NCBI RefSeq assembly: GCF_006385805.1
Contig: NZ_VFSG01000004.1
Location: forward strand, 1 to 64,000
From: Streptococcus xiaochunlingii
Lineage (GTDB): Bacteria > Bacillota > Bacilli > Lactobacillales > Streptococcaceae
Direction of reading: 5' to 3'
Length of the DNA: 64,000 nucleotides
Shown: positions 29,716 through 40,736 of the stretch, in pieces
Layout: the number at the start of each line of letters is the position of its first letter
Numbering within the stretch: position 1 is the stretch's first letter
The notes under the pieces: generated by a model
Database searches by the model: none
What the model saw: only the letters and a program-made list of their open reading frames with translations
Told to the model about the DNA's origin: nothing
Program-made: the position numbers and the translations under genes

Positions 29716-31169
29716 TCTTCTTCACCTCCCAAGGCTTTCTGACGCATTTGATCAATGAGGTCCATCTTATCTTGCCATACATCCTTGGCCAAGTCCACTG
29801 GGTAATGTTGTGGATTGAGGACACGTTTGTACTCATCCCAGAGCTTGTCAAATTCCTTCCGAGCATAGGCTTGGATATCCATCAAAGCTGGCAATTCGTA
29901 GACTAGTTTCCCATCTTTGAAAATATCGACCAAGAGCGGGATGGCATCAAAATCACGAACTGTCTTCTTGATATAGGTATAGGTCGGATGGAACATCTTG
30001 ATTTCTGTCAGTTCATTGACATCTACTCCATCATAAGTAATGTAATCCCCTTCAGATTTGCCTTTTTCCCGACTGGTAATCCGCCAAACTTGCTTCTTCC
30101 CTGGAGTTGAGACCTTCTCAGCATTATTAGACAGCTTGATGGTATTCCGCATTTGGCCATTTTCGTCTTCGATAGCCACAATCTTATAGACTGCTCCGAG
30201 GGCTGGTTGGTCATAGGCTGTGATCAGCTTGGTTCCAACACCCCAGACATCAATCTTAGCCTTTTGCATCTTCAAGTTGAGGATAGTGTTTTCATCCAAA
30301 TCATTTGAGGCATAGATCTTCGCTTCTGTGAAACCAGCTTCATCCAACTGCTGGCGAACTTTTTTCGAGATGTAGGCAATATCTCCAGAATCAATCCGCA
30401 CGCCTAGGAAGTTGATACGATCTCCCATCTCGCGCGCCACCTGAATAGCAGCTGGAACTCCGATGCGTAGCGTATCATAGGTATCCACTAGGAAGACACA
30501 GTTGCGATGAGTCTCAGCATAGGCCTTAAAAGCTTTGTAATCATCGCCATAGACCTGCACCAAGGCATGGGCATGGGTCCCAAGAACTGGAATATCAAAG
30601 AGTTTTCCTGCACGAACGTTACTGGTCCCACTAGCACCTCCAATAACGGCTGCACGGGTTCCCCAAATGGCCGCATCCATTTCTTGCGCCCTGCGAGTTC
30701 CGAACTCCATCAACGGTTCGTCCTCAATAACAGACTTAATCCGAGCTGCTTTTGTGGCGATCAAGGTTTGGAAATTAACAATATTGAGGAGGGCTGTTTC
30801 GACCAGTTGACACTGGGCAAGCGGTCCTTCTACTTGGACAATCGGCTCATTGGCAAAGACCAGGTCCCCTTCTTTGGCAGAACGAACGGTCAATTCCATT
30901 TTGAAATTTTTCAAGTAGTCTAGGAAGGCTCCTTCATAGCCCAAGGATTCTAAGTAGGCAATATCTGACTCAGAAAAACGTAGATTCTTCAAATAGTTGA
31001 CAAGGCGTTCAAGACCCGCAAAGACGGCATAGCCATTTTTAAAAGGTTGCTGGCGGAAGTAGGCCTCGAATACTGCCTTTTTATTGTGGATGCCTTGCTC
31101 AAAGTAAACCTGCATCATATTGATTTGGTACAAATCAGTGTGGAGAGTTAAACTATCATCTGGGTACAT
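29712..31169 (-). CDS. pncB: Nicotinate phosphoribosyltransferase
   Basis: PncB makes nicotinate mononucleotide from nicotinate and PRPP, the entry of NAD salvage. The 485-residue protein has the N-terminal [48 protein letters not shown] around the active site, and [15 protein letters not shown]. The frame starts at 31205, but ATG 31169 (MYPDDSL) has GAGGG at normal spacing. It is the first gene of pncB-nadE. Confidence 0.96.
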   Translation of the reverse strand: MYPDDSLTLHTDLYQINMMQVYFEQGIHNKKAVFEAYFRQQPFKNGYAVFAGLERLVNYLKNLRFSESDIAYLESLGYEGAFLDYLKNFKMELTVRSAKEGDLVFANEPIVQVEGPLAQCQLVETALLNIVNFQTLIATKAARIKSVIEDEPLMEFGTRRAQEMDAAIWGTRAAVIGGASGTSNVRAGKLFDIPVLGTHAHALVQVYGDDYKAFKAYAETHRNCVFLVDTYDTLRIGVPAAIQVAREMGDRINFLGVRIDSGDIAYISKKVRQQLDEAGFTEAKIYASNDLDENTILNLKMQKAKIDVWGVGTKLITAYDQPALGAVYKIVAIEDENGQMRNTIKLSNNAEKVSTPGKKQVWRITSREKGKSEGDYITYDGVDVNELTEIKMFHPTYTYIKKTVRDFDAIPLLVDIFKDGKLVYELPALMDIQAYARKEFDKLWDEYKRVLNPQHYPVDLAKDVWQDKMDLIDQMRQKALGGEEE

Positions 31170-31195
31170 TTTTGATCCCTCTTCTTTTTTCTTAC

Positions 31196-31262
31196 GTCGT
31201 GGCACCAGTCACGCTCCGTCAACTGGCACAGTCCAAAATAATTTTAAACACATTATAGCATA
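31196..31262 (-). promoter_or_regulatory. pncB-nadE promoter and leader hairpin
   Basis: On the minus strand TGCTATAAT places a perfect extended -10 at 31252-31257. Between it and the gene, GTGCCAGT and ACTGGTGC (around 31201-31230) can pair with two G-U pairs into an 8-bp stem. Whether this is a regulator site, an RNA switch or chance is unknown. Confidence 0.6.
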
Positions 31263-31314
31263 TTTTAAGCAGGACCACATGAGTTTAATCCGGGCTAAGC
31301 CTCATTTTTCATCG

Positions 31315-31367
31315 TAAAAAAGAAGGGCTATCCGTCTCTTTCCATCAGACGAATATCCCTTTCTTCT
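31315..31367 (-). terminator. Terminator after trxB
   Basis: GAAGGGATATTCGTCT pairs, with mismatches, with AGACGGATAGCCCTTC and is followed by TTTTTTACG on the minus strand, at the trxB stop. Confidence 0.85.
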
Positions 31368-31370
31368 CTC

Positions 31371-32285
31371 TTATTCTTCGTGTTCAGTAATATATTTATA
31401 GGCTTCTTGACCTGCGACAGCGCCGTCCCCAACAGCTGTGGTGACCTGGCGAAGATCTTTTTGACGGACATCTCCAACCGCAAAGACACCCGGCACGGAG
31501 GTCTTCATGTGATCATCTGTAATCACCCAACCCTGATCGTCTAGAATACCGAGGTCTTTGGCAAAATCACTGACAGGATCCAAGCCCACATAGATGAAGA
31601 CACCACCTGCTGCTTGCTCGCGAACCTGACCGGTTTTTACATCTTTTAAGATCAGGCTAGTCACACGGTTGTCCCCTTTGATCTCTTCGACCACTGTATT
31701 CCAAGCAAAGTGAATCTTTTCATTGGCAAAAGCCCGGTCTTGAAGAACTTTTTGGGCACGTAGGGCATCGCGGCGGTGAACAATGGTAACAGACTTAGCA
31801 AACTGAGTCAGGAAGATTGCCTCTTCAACCGCTGAGTCCCCTCCACCAACAACCATGAGGTCTTCATCACGGAAGAAGGCCCCATCACAGACGGCACAAT
31901 AAGAAACCCCACGACTATTCAATTCTTCTTCACCTGGAACTCCCAACAAACGATGGTTGGAACCTGTCGCAATAATAAGGGTTTTGGCTTGAAGGAGGCC
32001 ATCATCTGTCGTAATTTCCTTGTAGCTTCCTTGATCAACAATGTTTTCGGCTCTGCCGAACAAGTGTTCCACACCTAGTGCTTCTAAAGGCTCGAACATT
32101 TTTTCTGCCAATTCAGGTCCACTGATATTAGCATAGCCTGGATAATTCTCGATATCGGACGTGTTGTTCATCTGTCCGCCAGGAATTCCTGCTTCTAACA
32201 AGGCAACCTTGAGATTGCTACGGGCTGCATACAAGGCAGCAGTCATTCCAGCTGGGCCTGCGCCGATAATCAGTGTATCATACAT
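31371..32285 (-). CDS. trxB: Thioredoxin reductase
   Basis: This 304-residue NADPH-dependent flavoprotein keeps thioredoxin reduced. The FAD-binding GAGPAGMTAALYAAR motif is at the N-terminus, the redox pair C130/C133 in SYCAVCDGAFF is in the middle, and the NADPH-binding GGGDSAVEEA and a final GDVRQKDLRQV motif follow. AAGGAG precedes ATG 32285. It follows the small DUF4059 gene, presumably in one transcript. Confidence 0.97.
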   Translation of the reverse strand: MYDTLIIGAGPAGMTAALYAARSNLKVALLEAGIPGGQMNNTSDIENYPGYANISGPELAEKMFEPLEALGVEHLFGRAENIVDQGSYKEITTDDGLLQAKTLIIATGSNHRLLGVPGEEELNSRGVSYCAVCDGAFFRDEDLMVVGGGDSAVEEAIFLTQFAKSVTIVHRRDALRAQKVLQDRAFANEKIHFAWNTVVEEIKGDNRVTSLILKDVKTGQVREQAAGGVFIYVGLDPVSDFAKDLGILDDQGWVITDDHMKTSVPGVFAVGDVRQKDLRQVTTAVGDGAVAGQEAYKYITEHEE

Positions 32286-32343
32286 AAGCTTCTCCTTTTG
32301 TTGTAACTATCTTGATTCTAACTCCAATTGAACCATTTTGCAA

Positions 32344-32571
32344 TTATCTTGCTCGAAGAATAAACAGAACTCCAATGACTGCAAAGGTAAGGACTGGAAT
32401 TGTCATAATATCAATTAATAAAATATCATAGAGGTGTAACTGGCGTTCCTTAGCTGTTTTATCCGTCTTACGAGCCGCTCGCAAGCCTATCCAAACAGCT
32501 GAAGCAGCAAACACCCCAACTGAAGTGATGATTAAGCTCTCAATATAGAGAGATAGCAATTGGTTTAACAT
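32344..32571 (-). CDS. DUF4059 small membrane protein
   Basis: This 75-residue protein has two predicted membrane helices (about 10-30 and 50-72) separated by a basic, polar loop (RAARKTDKTAKERQ). It corresponds to the DUF4059 family found next to trxB and amino-acid transporter genes in streptococci. The function is unknown. AAGGAG lies before ATG 32571. Confidence 0.85.
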   Translation of the reverse strand: MLNQLLSLYIESLIITSVGVFAASAVWIGLRAARKTDKTAKERQLHLYDILLIDIMTIPVLTFAVIGVLFILRAR

Positions 32572-32717
32572 AAGATCTCCTTAGTATCCAAAATCGGAAT
32601 GAGGGGACGAGATGCCACTTCGTTTCGTTAACAGTTGGTCAACCTAAAACACCTATCTATGCGGAAAAGTAGACTACTAATCATCTTCTCCTGAGGCACC
32701 TACTCAAAGAAAAATCC

Positions 32718-32750
32718 GAGTCTGAAACATCGCGTTCCAGACTCGAGCTC
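32718..32750 (-). terminator. Terminator after the amino-acid ABC transporter pair
   Basis: GAGTCTGGAAC and its partner TCAGACTC form a stem, followed by GGATTTTTC on the minus strand. It lies just beyond the ATP-binding gene. I saw nothing I could name in the remaining 145 bases up to the DUF4059 gene. Confidence 0.75.
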
Positions 32751-32762
32751 TTATATATTATA

Positions 32763-33506
32763 TCAAACAAATGTTCGTTTGTAACTAGCAAAGAATTCTT
32801 TTGTCCGCTCTTCTTTAGGGGCATTCATGATTTCTTCTGGTGTCCCAGTTTCAATAATTTTTCCCTTATCAAGGAACAAAACCTTATCTGCCACCTGAGA
32901 AACAAAGCTCATATCATGGCTAACCAAAATCATGGTTTGCCCTGCTTGAGCTGCGGCTTCGATGGCTTTTTCTACCTCTCCGACCAATTCTGGATCAAGG
33001 GCTGAGGTTGGTTCATCCAACAAGAGGACTTCAGGCTTCATCGCTAGGGCACGCGCCAAGGCCACCCGTTGTTTCTGCCCCCCTGATAAATGGCGAGGGT
33101 AATGGTTTTCACGGTCCGACAAACCGACTTTTGCGAGTTCTTCTTTGGCAATCTCGGTTGCTTCCTGGTCGGATAAGCCTTTAACGACTACCAATCCTTC
33201 CTTAACATTATCCAGAGCTGTCTTGCGACTGAAGAGATTGAATTGTTGAAAGACCATGGCTAACTTTCTTCGAAGGGTTAGGATCTCGTCCTTACTGATC
33301 GTTTCAAAGTCTACCTTCTCCCCATTGATCTCAATACTCCCACTATCTGGAGCTTCCAAATAGTTCAAGCTTCTCAAGAAGGTTGATTTACCAGCTCCAG
33401 AAGAACCAATCAAGGCAACAACTTCCCCTTTTTGAATTTCTAAATCAAGATGGTCTAGGACCACTTGACCTGAAAAGGATTTTGATAATTGTGAAATCCG
33501 AATCAT
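32763..33506 (-). CDS. Polar amino-acid ABC transporter ATP-binding protein
   Basis: This 247-residue ABC ATPase has Walker A GSSGAGKST, Q-loop VFQQFNLF, signature LSGGQKQRVALARAL, Walker B VLLLDEPTSALDP and the H-loop VSHDM. It belongs to the GlnQ/TcyC class. It overlaps the permease gene by four bases. In streptococci a closely placed pair next to trxB has been described as a cystine importer (TcyBC); that substrate is an inference here. No substrate-binding protein gene is adjacent. Confidence 0.92.
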   Translation of the reverse strand: MIRISQLSKSFSGQVVLDHLDLEIQKGEVVALIGSSGAGKSTFLRSLNYLEAPDSGSIEINGEKVDFETISKDEILTLRRKLAMVFQQFNLFSRKTALDNVKEGLVVVKGLSDQEATEIAKEELAKVGLSDRENHYPRHLSGGQKQRVALARALAMKPEVLLLDEPTSALDPELVGEVEKAIEAAAQAGQTMILVSHDMSFVSQVADKVLFLDKGKIIETGTPEEIMNAPKEERTKEFFASYKRTFV

Positions 33507-34309
33507 GCTGCTCTTTCCTCCTCTTGCAAGGTTTGGGTTACGACTTGTGGATCTTTGATAGAGAGGACCTGTTCGATCCAGCGACCCAATTGTTCAATCA
33601 AAATATTGATAACCCAGTAAATCAATGAAACAGAGATAAAGCGCTCAAAGTAGCGACTGTCATTCCCCGACATAATCTTGGCTTGGGCAAAGATTTCCAA
33701 AACACCTGCATAAAAGGCTAGAGAAGTCCCCTTGGTCAAACCGATTAAAGAGTTGATCAAGGTCGGTGTCGCCACCACTGCTGCATTTGGAATGATAATC
33801 CGTCGATAGACTTGAGTATTGGTCATCCCGAGACTCTTCGCTGCTTCGATTTCACCCGCATCAACAGACAAAATCGCTGCCCGAATGGTCTCACTGGCAT
33901 AGGCCGCCTCATTGAAGGCAAAGGCCACAATGACAAATAAATGGGCCGGCACATCGTTGATATTAAAGGTTGTACCATATTGTTGGTTAATGGCTTTCAA
34001 TAGGAGCGGAATTCCATAATAGGTCAGCATCAACTGGACCAAAATCGGTGTCCCTCTTAGAAAACTCACAAACAAGGCTTGAATAGGGTAGAGAATTTTT
34101 ACCCGATTGATTTTGACAATGGCAAACAATAGGGCTAGCAATAAACCAAAAAAGGCTCCTGCTAAGGTTAACAAAATCGTATTTGGAAGCTCTTTTAAAA
34201 TTCCGGGAATAGCTTCAAAAACGACGCGTAGGTTAAAGATTTCTCCCTCTGGTATCCATTTTAAAAACTGTTCATACCAACCAGACGCCAGATAAGTAGT
34301 TGTAAACAT
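33503..34309 (-). CDS. Polar amino-acid ABC transporter permease
   Basis: This 268-residue HisM-type permease has about five membrane segments and the EAA loop AAKSLGMTNTQVYRRIIIPNA that contacts the ATPase. It overlaps the ATP-binding gene. The neighbourhood (trxB, DUF4059) supports a cystine-type substrate, but this is not shown by sequence alone. An extended -10 (TGATAGAAT) lies on the minus strand shortly upstream. Confidence 0.9.
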   Translation of the reverse strand: MFTTTYLASGWYEQFLKWIPEGEIFNLRVVFEAIPGILKELPNTILLTLAGAFFGLLLALLFAIVKINRVKILYPIQALFVSFLRGTPILVQLMLTYYGIPLLLKAINQQYGTTFNINDVPAHLFVIVAFAFNEAAYASETIRAAILSVDAGEIEAAKSLGMTNTQVYRRIIIPNAAVVATPTLINSLIGLTKGTSLAFYAGVLEIFAQAKIMSGNDSRYFERFISVSLIYWVINILIEQLGRWIEQVLSIKDPQVVTQTLQEEERAA

Positions 34310-34444
34310 CTTCGTTACTTTCTCCCTAGATAATGAATCATTCTATCATATTTACAGCTAAAATGCTGAGTTTTGCTATTGATTGTTCGTAAATCATGCT
34401 CAAGGTATCATGCACTAGCAAGCAACACTCTCCCTTAGGAGCAA

Positions 34445-34475
34445 AAAAATAGACTATCTATAGATAGTCTATCAC
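34445..34475 (-). terminator. Terminator after the DEAD-box helicase gene
   Basis: A perfect 24-base palindrome (ATAGACTATCTA and its complement, centre TCTATAGA) is followed by TTTTTTTG on the minus strand. Confidence 0.88.
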
Positions 34476-34533
34476 AAAATAAATCAGCGACCAAATAGTT
34501 AATTTTTATGGAAATCTTTAAATTTCTTTATCA

Positions 34534-35877
34534 CTAAAAGGTTTGGCGTTTCGCCTTTCTTTCTGCCCGACCTCGAGCTCGGTTCTCAGCTCGCTTAGCT
34601 TTCCGACGTTTCTCGTCCACGGCCCATTTGATTTTTTTCTTGTAGCCTGGTTTGATTTTTTTCTTTTTCTTCTTGACCAAGCCGATCATCTCAATATCAA
34701 GTTTCTCTTGGCGTTTTTCGCGATTAGCCCGACGATCCCGGTCATAGGTATCCTCGATAGCTCCGGCCTTTAAGACCTTGGGTACAAATTGAATCCCCAA
34801 TTTTTCAAGCTCTCTAATGTCTGAATCATCACTCGGTTGATAGAGGGTGATGGCTGTACCAGGAAGGCCATTTCGACCAGTCCGTCCGACACGGTGGACA
34901 AAGAAGGACAAGTCTTGTGGAATGGCATCGTTGATGACATGACTGACTCCTTCAATATCAATACCACGCGCTGCCAAGTCCGTCGCCACGATATATTCAA
35001 AATCCAGGTTTTTGACTTGGTTCATGATGCGCTTGCGCTCCCGCGGAGGAACCCCTCCATGGATTTTAGCGACCTTAAGCCCCTTCTCTACTAGAAAAGC
35101 ATGCAAGTCGTCTGCTCTATCCTTGGTATTCACAAAAATCATAGCTAGATAAGGTTGAAGAGCCTGGGTTAGTTGATAGACTTGCTCATTCTTATCGCGC
35201 CCTTTTGTCGATACCAACCAGTTATCAATGGTATCTGAAATCACCGTTTTGGTTTTAATCTGCTCCATGACAGGGTTAGACAGGTATTTTTTCAAAAAGG
35301 GTTGCAACTTTTGCGGAATCGTCGCTGAGAAGACTAAAAACTGAAGTTTCTTGGGAAGACTAGATGCAATCTTATCTACCGTCGTCAAAAAGCCCATATC
35401 GAGAGTCATATCAGCTTCATCGACCACAAAAGTATGGGCCCTATGAATGGCTAAATCTCCAGAAGCAACCAAATCATAGATGCGCCCTGGTGTCCCGATC
35501 ACGATATGGGGTTGCGCCACTTGGAGCTTATCAATCTGACGAGCTTTATCAGTTCCGCCGACATAGTTAGCAATCCGAATTTCTTTTTCACAGTGGCTAG
35601 CAATCTGACGAGCCGCTTGGTAAATCTGTGTGGCCAATTCCCGACTAGGCGCAGTAATGACCACTTCGACATGGCTACTATCCTCATTTAAGGTTTGAAA
35701 AATTGGCAAGAGGAAAGTATGGGTCTTCCCTGATCCTGTTTTAGATTCACCGACCAGATCACGGCCTGCTAAAACAATCGGTATCAGCTTTTCTTGAACT
35801 TCTGTGGCTTCGATAAAATTAATCTCTTTTAAGGCCTCTTGGATATAGTCCTTAAACTTAAAATCTGTAAATTTCAT
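34534..35877 (-). CDS. DEAD-box RNA helicase, CshB-like
   Basis: This 447-residue RNA helicase has the Q motif region, motif I SKTGSGKTHT, PSRELATQ, GTPGR, motif II VVDEADMTLDMG, motif III FSATIP, and motifs V/VI ATDLAARGIDIEGV and HRVGRTGR. The C-terminal 75 residues are strongly basic (runs of K and R), typical of the CshB/YqfR branch. Such proteins act in ribosome assembly, cold adaptation and mRNA decay. It follows mraY, with a terminator between. Confidence 0.93.
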   Translation of the reverse strand: MKFTDFKFKDYIQEALKEINFIEATEVQEKLIPIVLAGRDLVGESKTGSGKTHTFLLPIFQTLNEDSSHVEVVITAPSRELATQIYQAARQIASHCEKEIRIANYVGGTDKARQIDKLQVAQPHIVIGTPGRIYDLVASGDLAIHRAHTFVVDEADMTLDMGFLTTVDKIASSLPKKLQFLVFSATIPQKLQPFLKKYLSNPVMEQIKTKTVISDTIDNWLVSTKGRDKNEQVYQLTQALQPYLAMIFVNTKDRADDLHAFLVEKGLKVAKIHGGVPPRERKRIMNQVKNLDFEYIVATDLAARGIDIEGVSHVINDAIPQDLSFFVHRVGRTGRNGLPGTAITLYQPSDDSDIRELEKLGIQFVPKVLKAGAIEDTYDRDRRANREKRQEKLDIEMIGLVKKKKKKIKPGYKKKIKWAVDEKRRKAKRAENRARGRAERKAKRQTF

Positions 35878-35960
35878 TCTCTTATCCTTTCATCATCTCT
35901 ACTATTATATCAAAAAAGTCCTCTTCCCGCTCTTCTTTTGGACAGCAATTCCTAGCCAGC

Positions 35961-35993
35961 GAAAAAGGTTGAGATAGCATCCCAACCTTTTAT
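35961..35993 (-). terminator. Terminator after mraY
   Basis: AAAAGGTTGGGAT and ATCTCAACCTTTTT form a stem that ends in a T run on the minus strand, about ten bases past the mraY stop. Confidence 0.85.
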
Positions 35994-36003
35994 GATTCAC
36001 GAC

Positions 36004-37005
36004 TTATGAATTGGTCAAAAAGTAGATCAAGAGAGTCAAGGCACTCATTCCTGCACCGACGCTCCAAAGAAAGGCATCGACCTTCCACTCAGACCATTTA
36101 GGTCCATTCCCAGATAAACCACCCAATTCTAAATGATGATGGAAAGGCGTCATGCGGAAAATCCGGCGCCCTTCTCCTGTCCGTTTCTTGGTCCATTTGA
36201 AATAGGACACTTGGAGCATGACCGAGCTAGTCTCAAAGACGTAGACAATCCCAATCAAGAGCAAGGTCCACTCTACGTGGAGAGCCATGGATAGAGTTGC
36301 AAGCATCCCACCTAGGGCTAGACTTCCAACATCTCCCATGAAAATCTTGGCCGGCTTGTGGTTGTAGACGAAGAAACCTAATAGAGCTCCAATCATACTG
36401 ATGGTCACAAAAAGGATATCGATTCGTCTTTGCCAAACAGCGATGATGGAATAAGCGATCAAGCTGATGGTTACCGAAATACTTGCCAAGCCATCAATCC
36501 CGTCCGTTAAGTTGACTGCATTTGAAAAACCAACCAACCAGAACAAGGCAAAGACAATGTAGAAATGTCCCAAATAGACATCCCAACCAAAGACATTGAG
36601 AAGACTACCAGCTCCATGACGTTCAGAGAAGAGATAGAAAATGATTCCTCCCACCAATTGCAGGGCTAATTTTTGCTTGGGATTTAACCCTTCATTAATC
36701 TTACGGAAAACTTTCAAAAAGTCATCCAAGAAACCAACGATTCCATACAAGACCAAAATAAAGAGGATCAATTGGACAGGGCGCGTAAAGTTTCCGGTTA
36801 GGAAGCTAAAGACGAGGGTGACAAAGACTGAAGTGATCAAGAAGACCACTCCACCCATGGTAGGAGTACCCGCCTTGGCTTGGTGTTGCTTCACATCTTC
36901 GTGCATTTGTTGCCCTGAAATATGGGCTCGTTGATAGAAACGGATGAAGGCAGGAATGCCAATAACCGTCAGTATAAATGATACTACTAGGGTAGCAAGT
37001 AACAT
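36004..37005 (-). CDS. mraY: Phospho-MurNAc-pentapeptide transferase MraY
   Basis: This 333-residue integral membrane enzyme makes lipid I. About ten membrane helices are visible, with the catalytic aspartates in GFLDDFLK and [10 protein letters not shown] and the cytoplasmic HHHLELGG motif near the C-terminus. It lies one base after the pbp2x stop, so the two are closely coupled. Confidence 0.97.
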   Translation of the reverse strand: MLLATLVVSFILTVIGIPAFIRFYQRAHISGQQMHEDVKQHQAKAGTPTMGGVVFLITSVFVTLVFSFLTGNFTRPVQLILFILVLYGIVGFLDDFLKVFRKINEGLNPKQKLALQLVGGIIFYLFSERHGAGSLLNVFGWDVYLGHFYIVFALFWLVGFSNAVNLTDGIDGLASISVTISLIAYSIIAVWQRRIDILFVTISMIGALLGFFVYNHKPAKIFMGDVGSLALGGMLATLSMALHVEWTLLLIGIVYVFETSSVMLQVSYFKWTKKRTGEGRRIFRMTPFHHHLELGGLSGNGPKWSEWKVDAFLWSVGAGMSALTLLIYFLTNS

Positions 37006-37006
37006 A

Positions 37007-39292
37007 TCAATCTCCTAATGTAATTGTTATTTTCTTCGTCTTCTTTAAAGCAGTTTCTACTTTGACGTTTTGTTTGCTCACACGAGAACCTTCCCCTTTA
37101 TAGGTGATCTCAATGCCCGTCCATTCTGCAAATTTATCAACATTTTTCTTGGTCCAGCCGTACATATCCGGAACTGAATCCAAATCATCTGTCAACAATA
37201 ACACTTGCTCATTTGCTTTTAATTTCGTTCCTGCTGAAACAGACATCTTTTTAATATTTTTTCCAGTACCTAGGACGACCGGCTGGATCAGATTGCGCCG
37301 CAGTTCATCTGCGAAGCCACCTGGGCTGATGGTCTGCTTCAACTTCAATTCTTTCGACAAGGATTCTGCCGACGGCATCTTATAGGTGGCCTCTTTGGTG
37401 ACCCCATCCAAGGCCTTGGTTTCCGTTACTAGATTCAACTCATCCTTCAAAGCAACCGCATCTTCCAAGACTGGATTGACCAGTTCTTGCCAGCTCTTTG
37501 GACTAAAGCTGACTTCAGGCTGTTGAACTGTCACATACATAATAAAATCTGGGTCTTCAGCAGGTGTCATGACAACAATCGAGTAGATATTATCATTTTC
37601 GCCTTCCAAGTAGCCATTAGCTGTCGCAATTTGGGCTGTCCCTGATTTAACAGCAACATTTTGTCCAGCTACTTGGATAATGGGACCATCCGATGAATAG
37701 AGGGTACCAAATTGAGGATCAGTCCCTACCGTAATCATGTAATTACGGGTCTGTTGGGCAACTGAAGCGGGTACTGGATTTCCGACAATCTCTCTTTGTG
37801 ATTTACGAGCAGTTTCATGCTTGCCGTCGTAGATCGCACTGATAAATTTAGGCTCCAACATTTCCCCATCATTTGCAATGGCAGAAAATGCACGCAACAT
37901 CTGCGTTTGGGTCACCGAAATCCCTTGACCGAAGGAAGACATGGCTTGAGTGACATAGTTATCACCTGGTAGGCCTCCAAAACCTTCGTCCCCCATTCCA
38001 AAACGTGTAGGAAGTCCGAACTTAAAGAGTTTGAGGTAATTCATCCAGACATTATTGCCCATCTTCTGTTCAAGCTTGGTCATCCCAATGTTACTTGAAT
38101 AGGCAAAACCTTGGGCAATATTCATATAGCGACCTTCAGACAGTCCCATATTGACATCCCAGTCACGGATCGTTGCATCTTTTACTTGTAGTTCGTTACT
38201 GTAGTATACCTCATTATAGGCTGGGAAGGTTCCATGATCAATCGCCGCAGCCAAGGTCATGACCTTCATAGTCGATCCTGGTTCGTACTGATCCTGGTAA
38301 AGAATCGTATTCCAAGTTCTCAGATTCTTAATATCCAAGCCTTCTTTGGTATCTGCATTATAGGTTGGCCGTTGCGTTGTCGCAAGGATTTCCCCTGTTT
38401 TGGCACTCACTAGGGTCGCATTAACAAATTTGCCTTTTACCTTTTCTTGGAATACATCCATTCTGGTTTCGAGATAGGTTTGAAGTTCCGCAGAAATGGT
38501 TGTGTAAACATCCTTTCCATCTTCGGTCTTCACGGCAACCTTGTCTGATCCCGGTACAATATTTCCGTTACGATCCTTTTCATAGGTCACCACTCCATCC
38601 TGACCACCCAGGATCCGATCCAAGGATTTTTCTATTCCCGTTGTTCCCTGCAGGGTTTTATTGCCTTCTTTATCTTCTACCAATTGAGCTTGACCGATAA
38701 ATTGAGAGGCAAAGGTCCCATTTTTATAACTCCGATTTGGACTCGTCGTAAAATCAACACCTTTAATGTTGGCAGCTTCTAGTTCACTCCGGATAGCATC
38801 CATATTGCTATAGCTGATATCGTTCCCCGCCGCACCAAAAGAAACTTGGTTGAGCTTCTTTTGAGACAGTTGTTGGACGACATAATCTTTTTCCATCCCC
38901 AAATAACGATTAAAAACGTCCGCTACTTGGTTGTATTGGCTTTCTTCAACGTATAAAACTTCACCTTTTGCTGATTTATAAGTTTTGTCGATGATAGCAT
39001 AAACATTATAAGTCGTCGCATCTTCAGCAATGACAGCTCCATTTCGATCATAAATTGTTCCTCGTTTGGCTGGAACAATCTCGGTTTTCTGATGGACTTG
39101 ATGCGATAACTCAGATAAATTTTTTCCAAATTTGCTATCTGTGCCTATAATAACTGCAAAATTAATGAGAAAAATGAAGAAAACAAGAATGGAAAGCAAA
39201 CTTAAATTCTTAGCTACTTGCCGACGATTTTGGTCTGGAAGTTTCCTTTTTTTAAGGGAATAACGAATGATTTTCTTTTTTAATTTACTCAT
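37007..39292 (-). CDS. pbp2x: Penicillin-binding protein 2x
   Basis: This 761-residue class B PBP is the septal transpeptidase. It has one N-terminal anchor (about 30-50), a pedestal domain, then transpeptidase motifs STMK (340-343), SSN (399-401) and KSG (549-551), and two C-terminal PASTA domains (from about 640). These positions are within a few residues of pneumococcal PBP2x. T341 of STMK is intact, so the main resistance-linked change is absent. It overlaps ftsL by eight bases. Confidence 0.97.
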   Translation of the reverse strand: MSKLKKKIIRYSLKKRKLPDQNRRQVAKNLSLLSILVFFIFLINFAVIIGTDSKFGKNLSELSHQVHQKTEIVPAKRGTIYDRNGAVIAEDATTYNVYAIIDKTYKSAKGEVLYVEESQYNQVADVFNRYLGMEKDYVVQQLSQKKLNQVSFGAAGNDISYSNMDAIRSELEAANIKGVDFTTSPNRSYKNGTFASQFIGQAQLVEDKEGNKTLQGTTGIEKSLDRILGGQDGVVTYEKDRNGNIVPGSDKVAVKTEDGKDVYTTISAELQTYLETRMDVFQEKVKGKFVNATLVSAKTGEILATTQRPTYNADTKEGLDIKNLRTWNTILYQDQYEPGSTMKVMTLAAAIDHGTFPAYNEVYYSNELQVKDATIRDWDVNMGLSEGRYMNIAQGFAYSSNIGMTKLEQKMGNNVWMNYLKLFKFGLPTRFGMGDEGFGGLPGDNYVTQAMSSFGQGISVTQTQMLRAFSAIANDGEMLEPKFISAIYDGKHETARKSQREIVGNPVPASVAQQTRNYMITVGTDPQFGTLYSSDGPIIQVAGQNVAVKSGTAQIATANGYLEGENDNIYSIVVMTPAEDPDFIMYVTVQQPEVSFSPKSWQELVNPVLEDAVALKDELNLVTETKALDGVTKEATYKMPSAESLSKELKLKQTISPGGFADELRRNLIQPVVLGTGKNIKKMSVSAGTKLKANEQVLLLTDDLDSVPDMYGWTKKNVDKFAEWTGIEITYKGEGSRVSKQNVKVETALKKTKKITITLGD

Positions 39293-39620
39293 CGCTACTT
39301 GAACTCACCACTTTTCGATTTTCTTTTTGGAGGGTCATCCCCTGAGAACTAGCTAACTTAGACAAGCGTTCATAGCGAGTCAACTCATTGACTTCTTGCC
39401 GGATATCTTCTAGTTCAGTCTCTTTTGTTTTTAGTTCTGTATTGAGGTTTGTCAAATCACTTTGTACTTGTAGAATCCGCGTCTGCATAAAAATAATACT
39501 GACAGCAAGGATAATCCCTGTTAGGACAATCGAGCCATAAAAGGCTTTCTCTACTCTGGTAAAGCGACGAATACGATCTTGCAATTGACTGCCACGAGAT
39601 CGTAATGGTTGATCTGCCAT
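39285..39620 (-). CDS. ftsL: Cell division protein FtsL
   Basis: This short bitopic protein of 111 residues has a basic cytoplasmic N-terminus, one membrane helix (about 30-50, [16 protein letters not shown]) and an external coiled coil ([22 protein letters not shown]). FtsL joins DivIC and DivIB at the septum. Two starts are possible, 39626 and 39620; the second (MADQPL) has GAGG eight bases upstream and is preferred. It lies between rsmH and pbp2x, as in other streptococci. Confidence 0.93.
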   Translation of the reverse strand: MADQPLRSRGSQLQDRIRRFTRVEKAFYGSIVLTGIILAVSIIFMQTRILQVQSDLTNLNTELKTKETELEDIRQEVNELTRYERLSKLASSQGMTLQKENRKVVSSSSDE

Positions 39621-39632
39621 GTTCATTTCCTC

Positions 39633-40583
39633 TTACTTATGAATTTTTTGAGCAACCCGCAATTTTGCAGAATGAGCTCGGTTGTTATTTTCTAACTCTT
39701 CTTGGCTTGGAAGAATTGGTTTTCGAGAAACTAATTCCATTTTTGGTTTTAAGTCCTCTGGGATAAAGGGCAAGCCCTTCGGTACTTCTACTGTAGAAGC
39801 CTCTTTAAACAATTGCTTGGTCAAACGATCTTCCAAGGAATGAAAGGTAATGACTGAAATACGACCACCAACTGCCAACAAATCCATAGCCTGCTGGATT
39901 GATTCATCCGCCGCTCCCAATTCATCATTGACTTCGATCCGAATAGCCTGAAAAATTTGTTTGGCTGGATGTCCCTTTTTCTTTAGTTCCTTGGCTGGTT
40001 TTGCCGACTTAATAATCTCTGCTAATTCTGTCGTCGTTTCAATAGGTTTGACAGCACGCGCCTGTTCGATCTTTCTAGCAATTTGTTTAGAGAATTTATC
40101 TTCTCCATACTTGAAAAAGATTCGGACTAGATCGTAGTAATCATAGTTGTTGACCACGTCATAAGCCGTTAAAGAGGCTTCTTGATTCATCCGCATGTCC
40201 AAGGGAGCATCTTTTTTATAAGAAAAACCGCGAGACCGCTCATCTAACTGGGGACTAGAAACTCCCAAGTCATAACAAATGCCATCAATTTCACTGACTC
40301 CCAATTCTTGGAGACGCGCTTGAAGATTCCGGAAATTGTCTTTGATGAAGGTTACCATGCCTTTTTCAACGTAAGGAGCCAATCGTTTCTCCGCATTATC
40401 AATCGCATGCTGATCCTGGTCAAAGGCATATAAATGTCCTTTTTCACTTAATTGACTTAATAAATATTCGCTATGGCCGGCTCCGCCTAATGTGGCATCC
40501 ACATAGATTCCATCTGGCTTTATATCCAGCATATCAATCGTTTCATGGAGCAAGACCGTTACATGATGAAATTCTTTACTCAT
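39633..40583 (-). CDS. rsmH: 16S rRNA (cytosine-1402-N4) methyltransferase RsmH
   Basis: This 316-residue SAM-dependent enzyme was formerly called MraW. It has the N-terminal [13 protein letters not shown], the SAM motif [14 protein letters not shown], and [22 protein letters not shown]. It heads the rsmH-ftsL-pbp2x-mraY group. The TGGTAAAAT box on the minus strand ends only nine bases before ATG 40583, so the message would have a leader of a few bases at most. Confidence 0.96.
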   Translation of the reverse strand: MSKEFHHVTVLLHETIDMLDIKPDGIYVDATLGGAGHSEYLLSQLSEKGHLYAFDQDQHAIDNAEKRLAPYVEKGMVTFIKDNFRNLQARLQELGVSEIDGICYDLGVSSPQLDERSRGFSYKKDAPLDMRMNQEASLTAYDVVNNYDYYDLVRIFFKYGEDKFSKQIARKIEQARAVKPIETTTELAEIIKSAKPAKELKKKGHPAKQIFQAIRIEVNDELGAADESIQQAMDLLAVGGRISVITFHSLEDRLTKQLFKEASTVEVPKGLPFIPEDLKPKMELVSRKPILPSQEELENNNRAHSAKLRVAQKIHK

Positions 40584-40719
40584 ATCCTATCTATTTTACC
40601 ACAAATCTGATCAGGATGCACTTGAGATTCTTTCCTCTATCCACACACTGTTTCGGGATAAAAAGTTCCTATTCTTTAAAAACCTCATTCTATCAACCAA
40701 TAGACCTAGAGAAACAAAT

Positions 40720-40730
40720 TGTGATACAAT
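40720..40730 (+). promoter_or_regulatory. Extended -10 directly before the 60-residue membrane protein gene
   Basis: TGTGATACAAT provides a TGn-extended -10 (TACAAT, 40725-40730). It ends six bases before the ATG, so transcription should start at or beside the start codon. No Shine-Dalgarno can be fitted between. Confidence 0.6.
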
Positions 40731-40736
40731 AACTCT

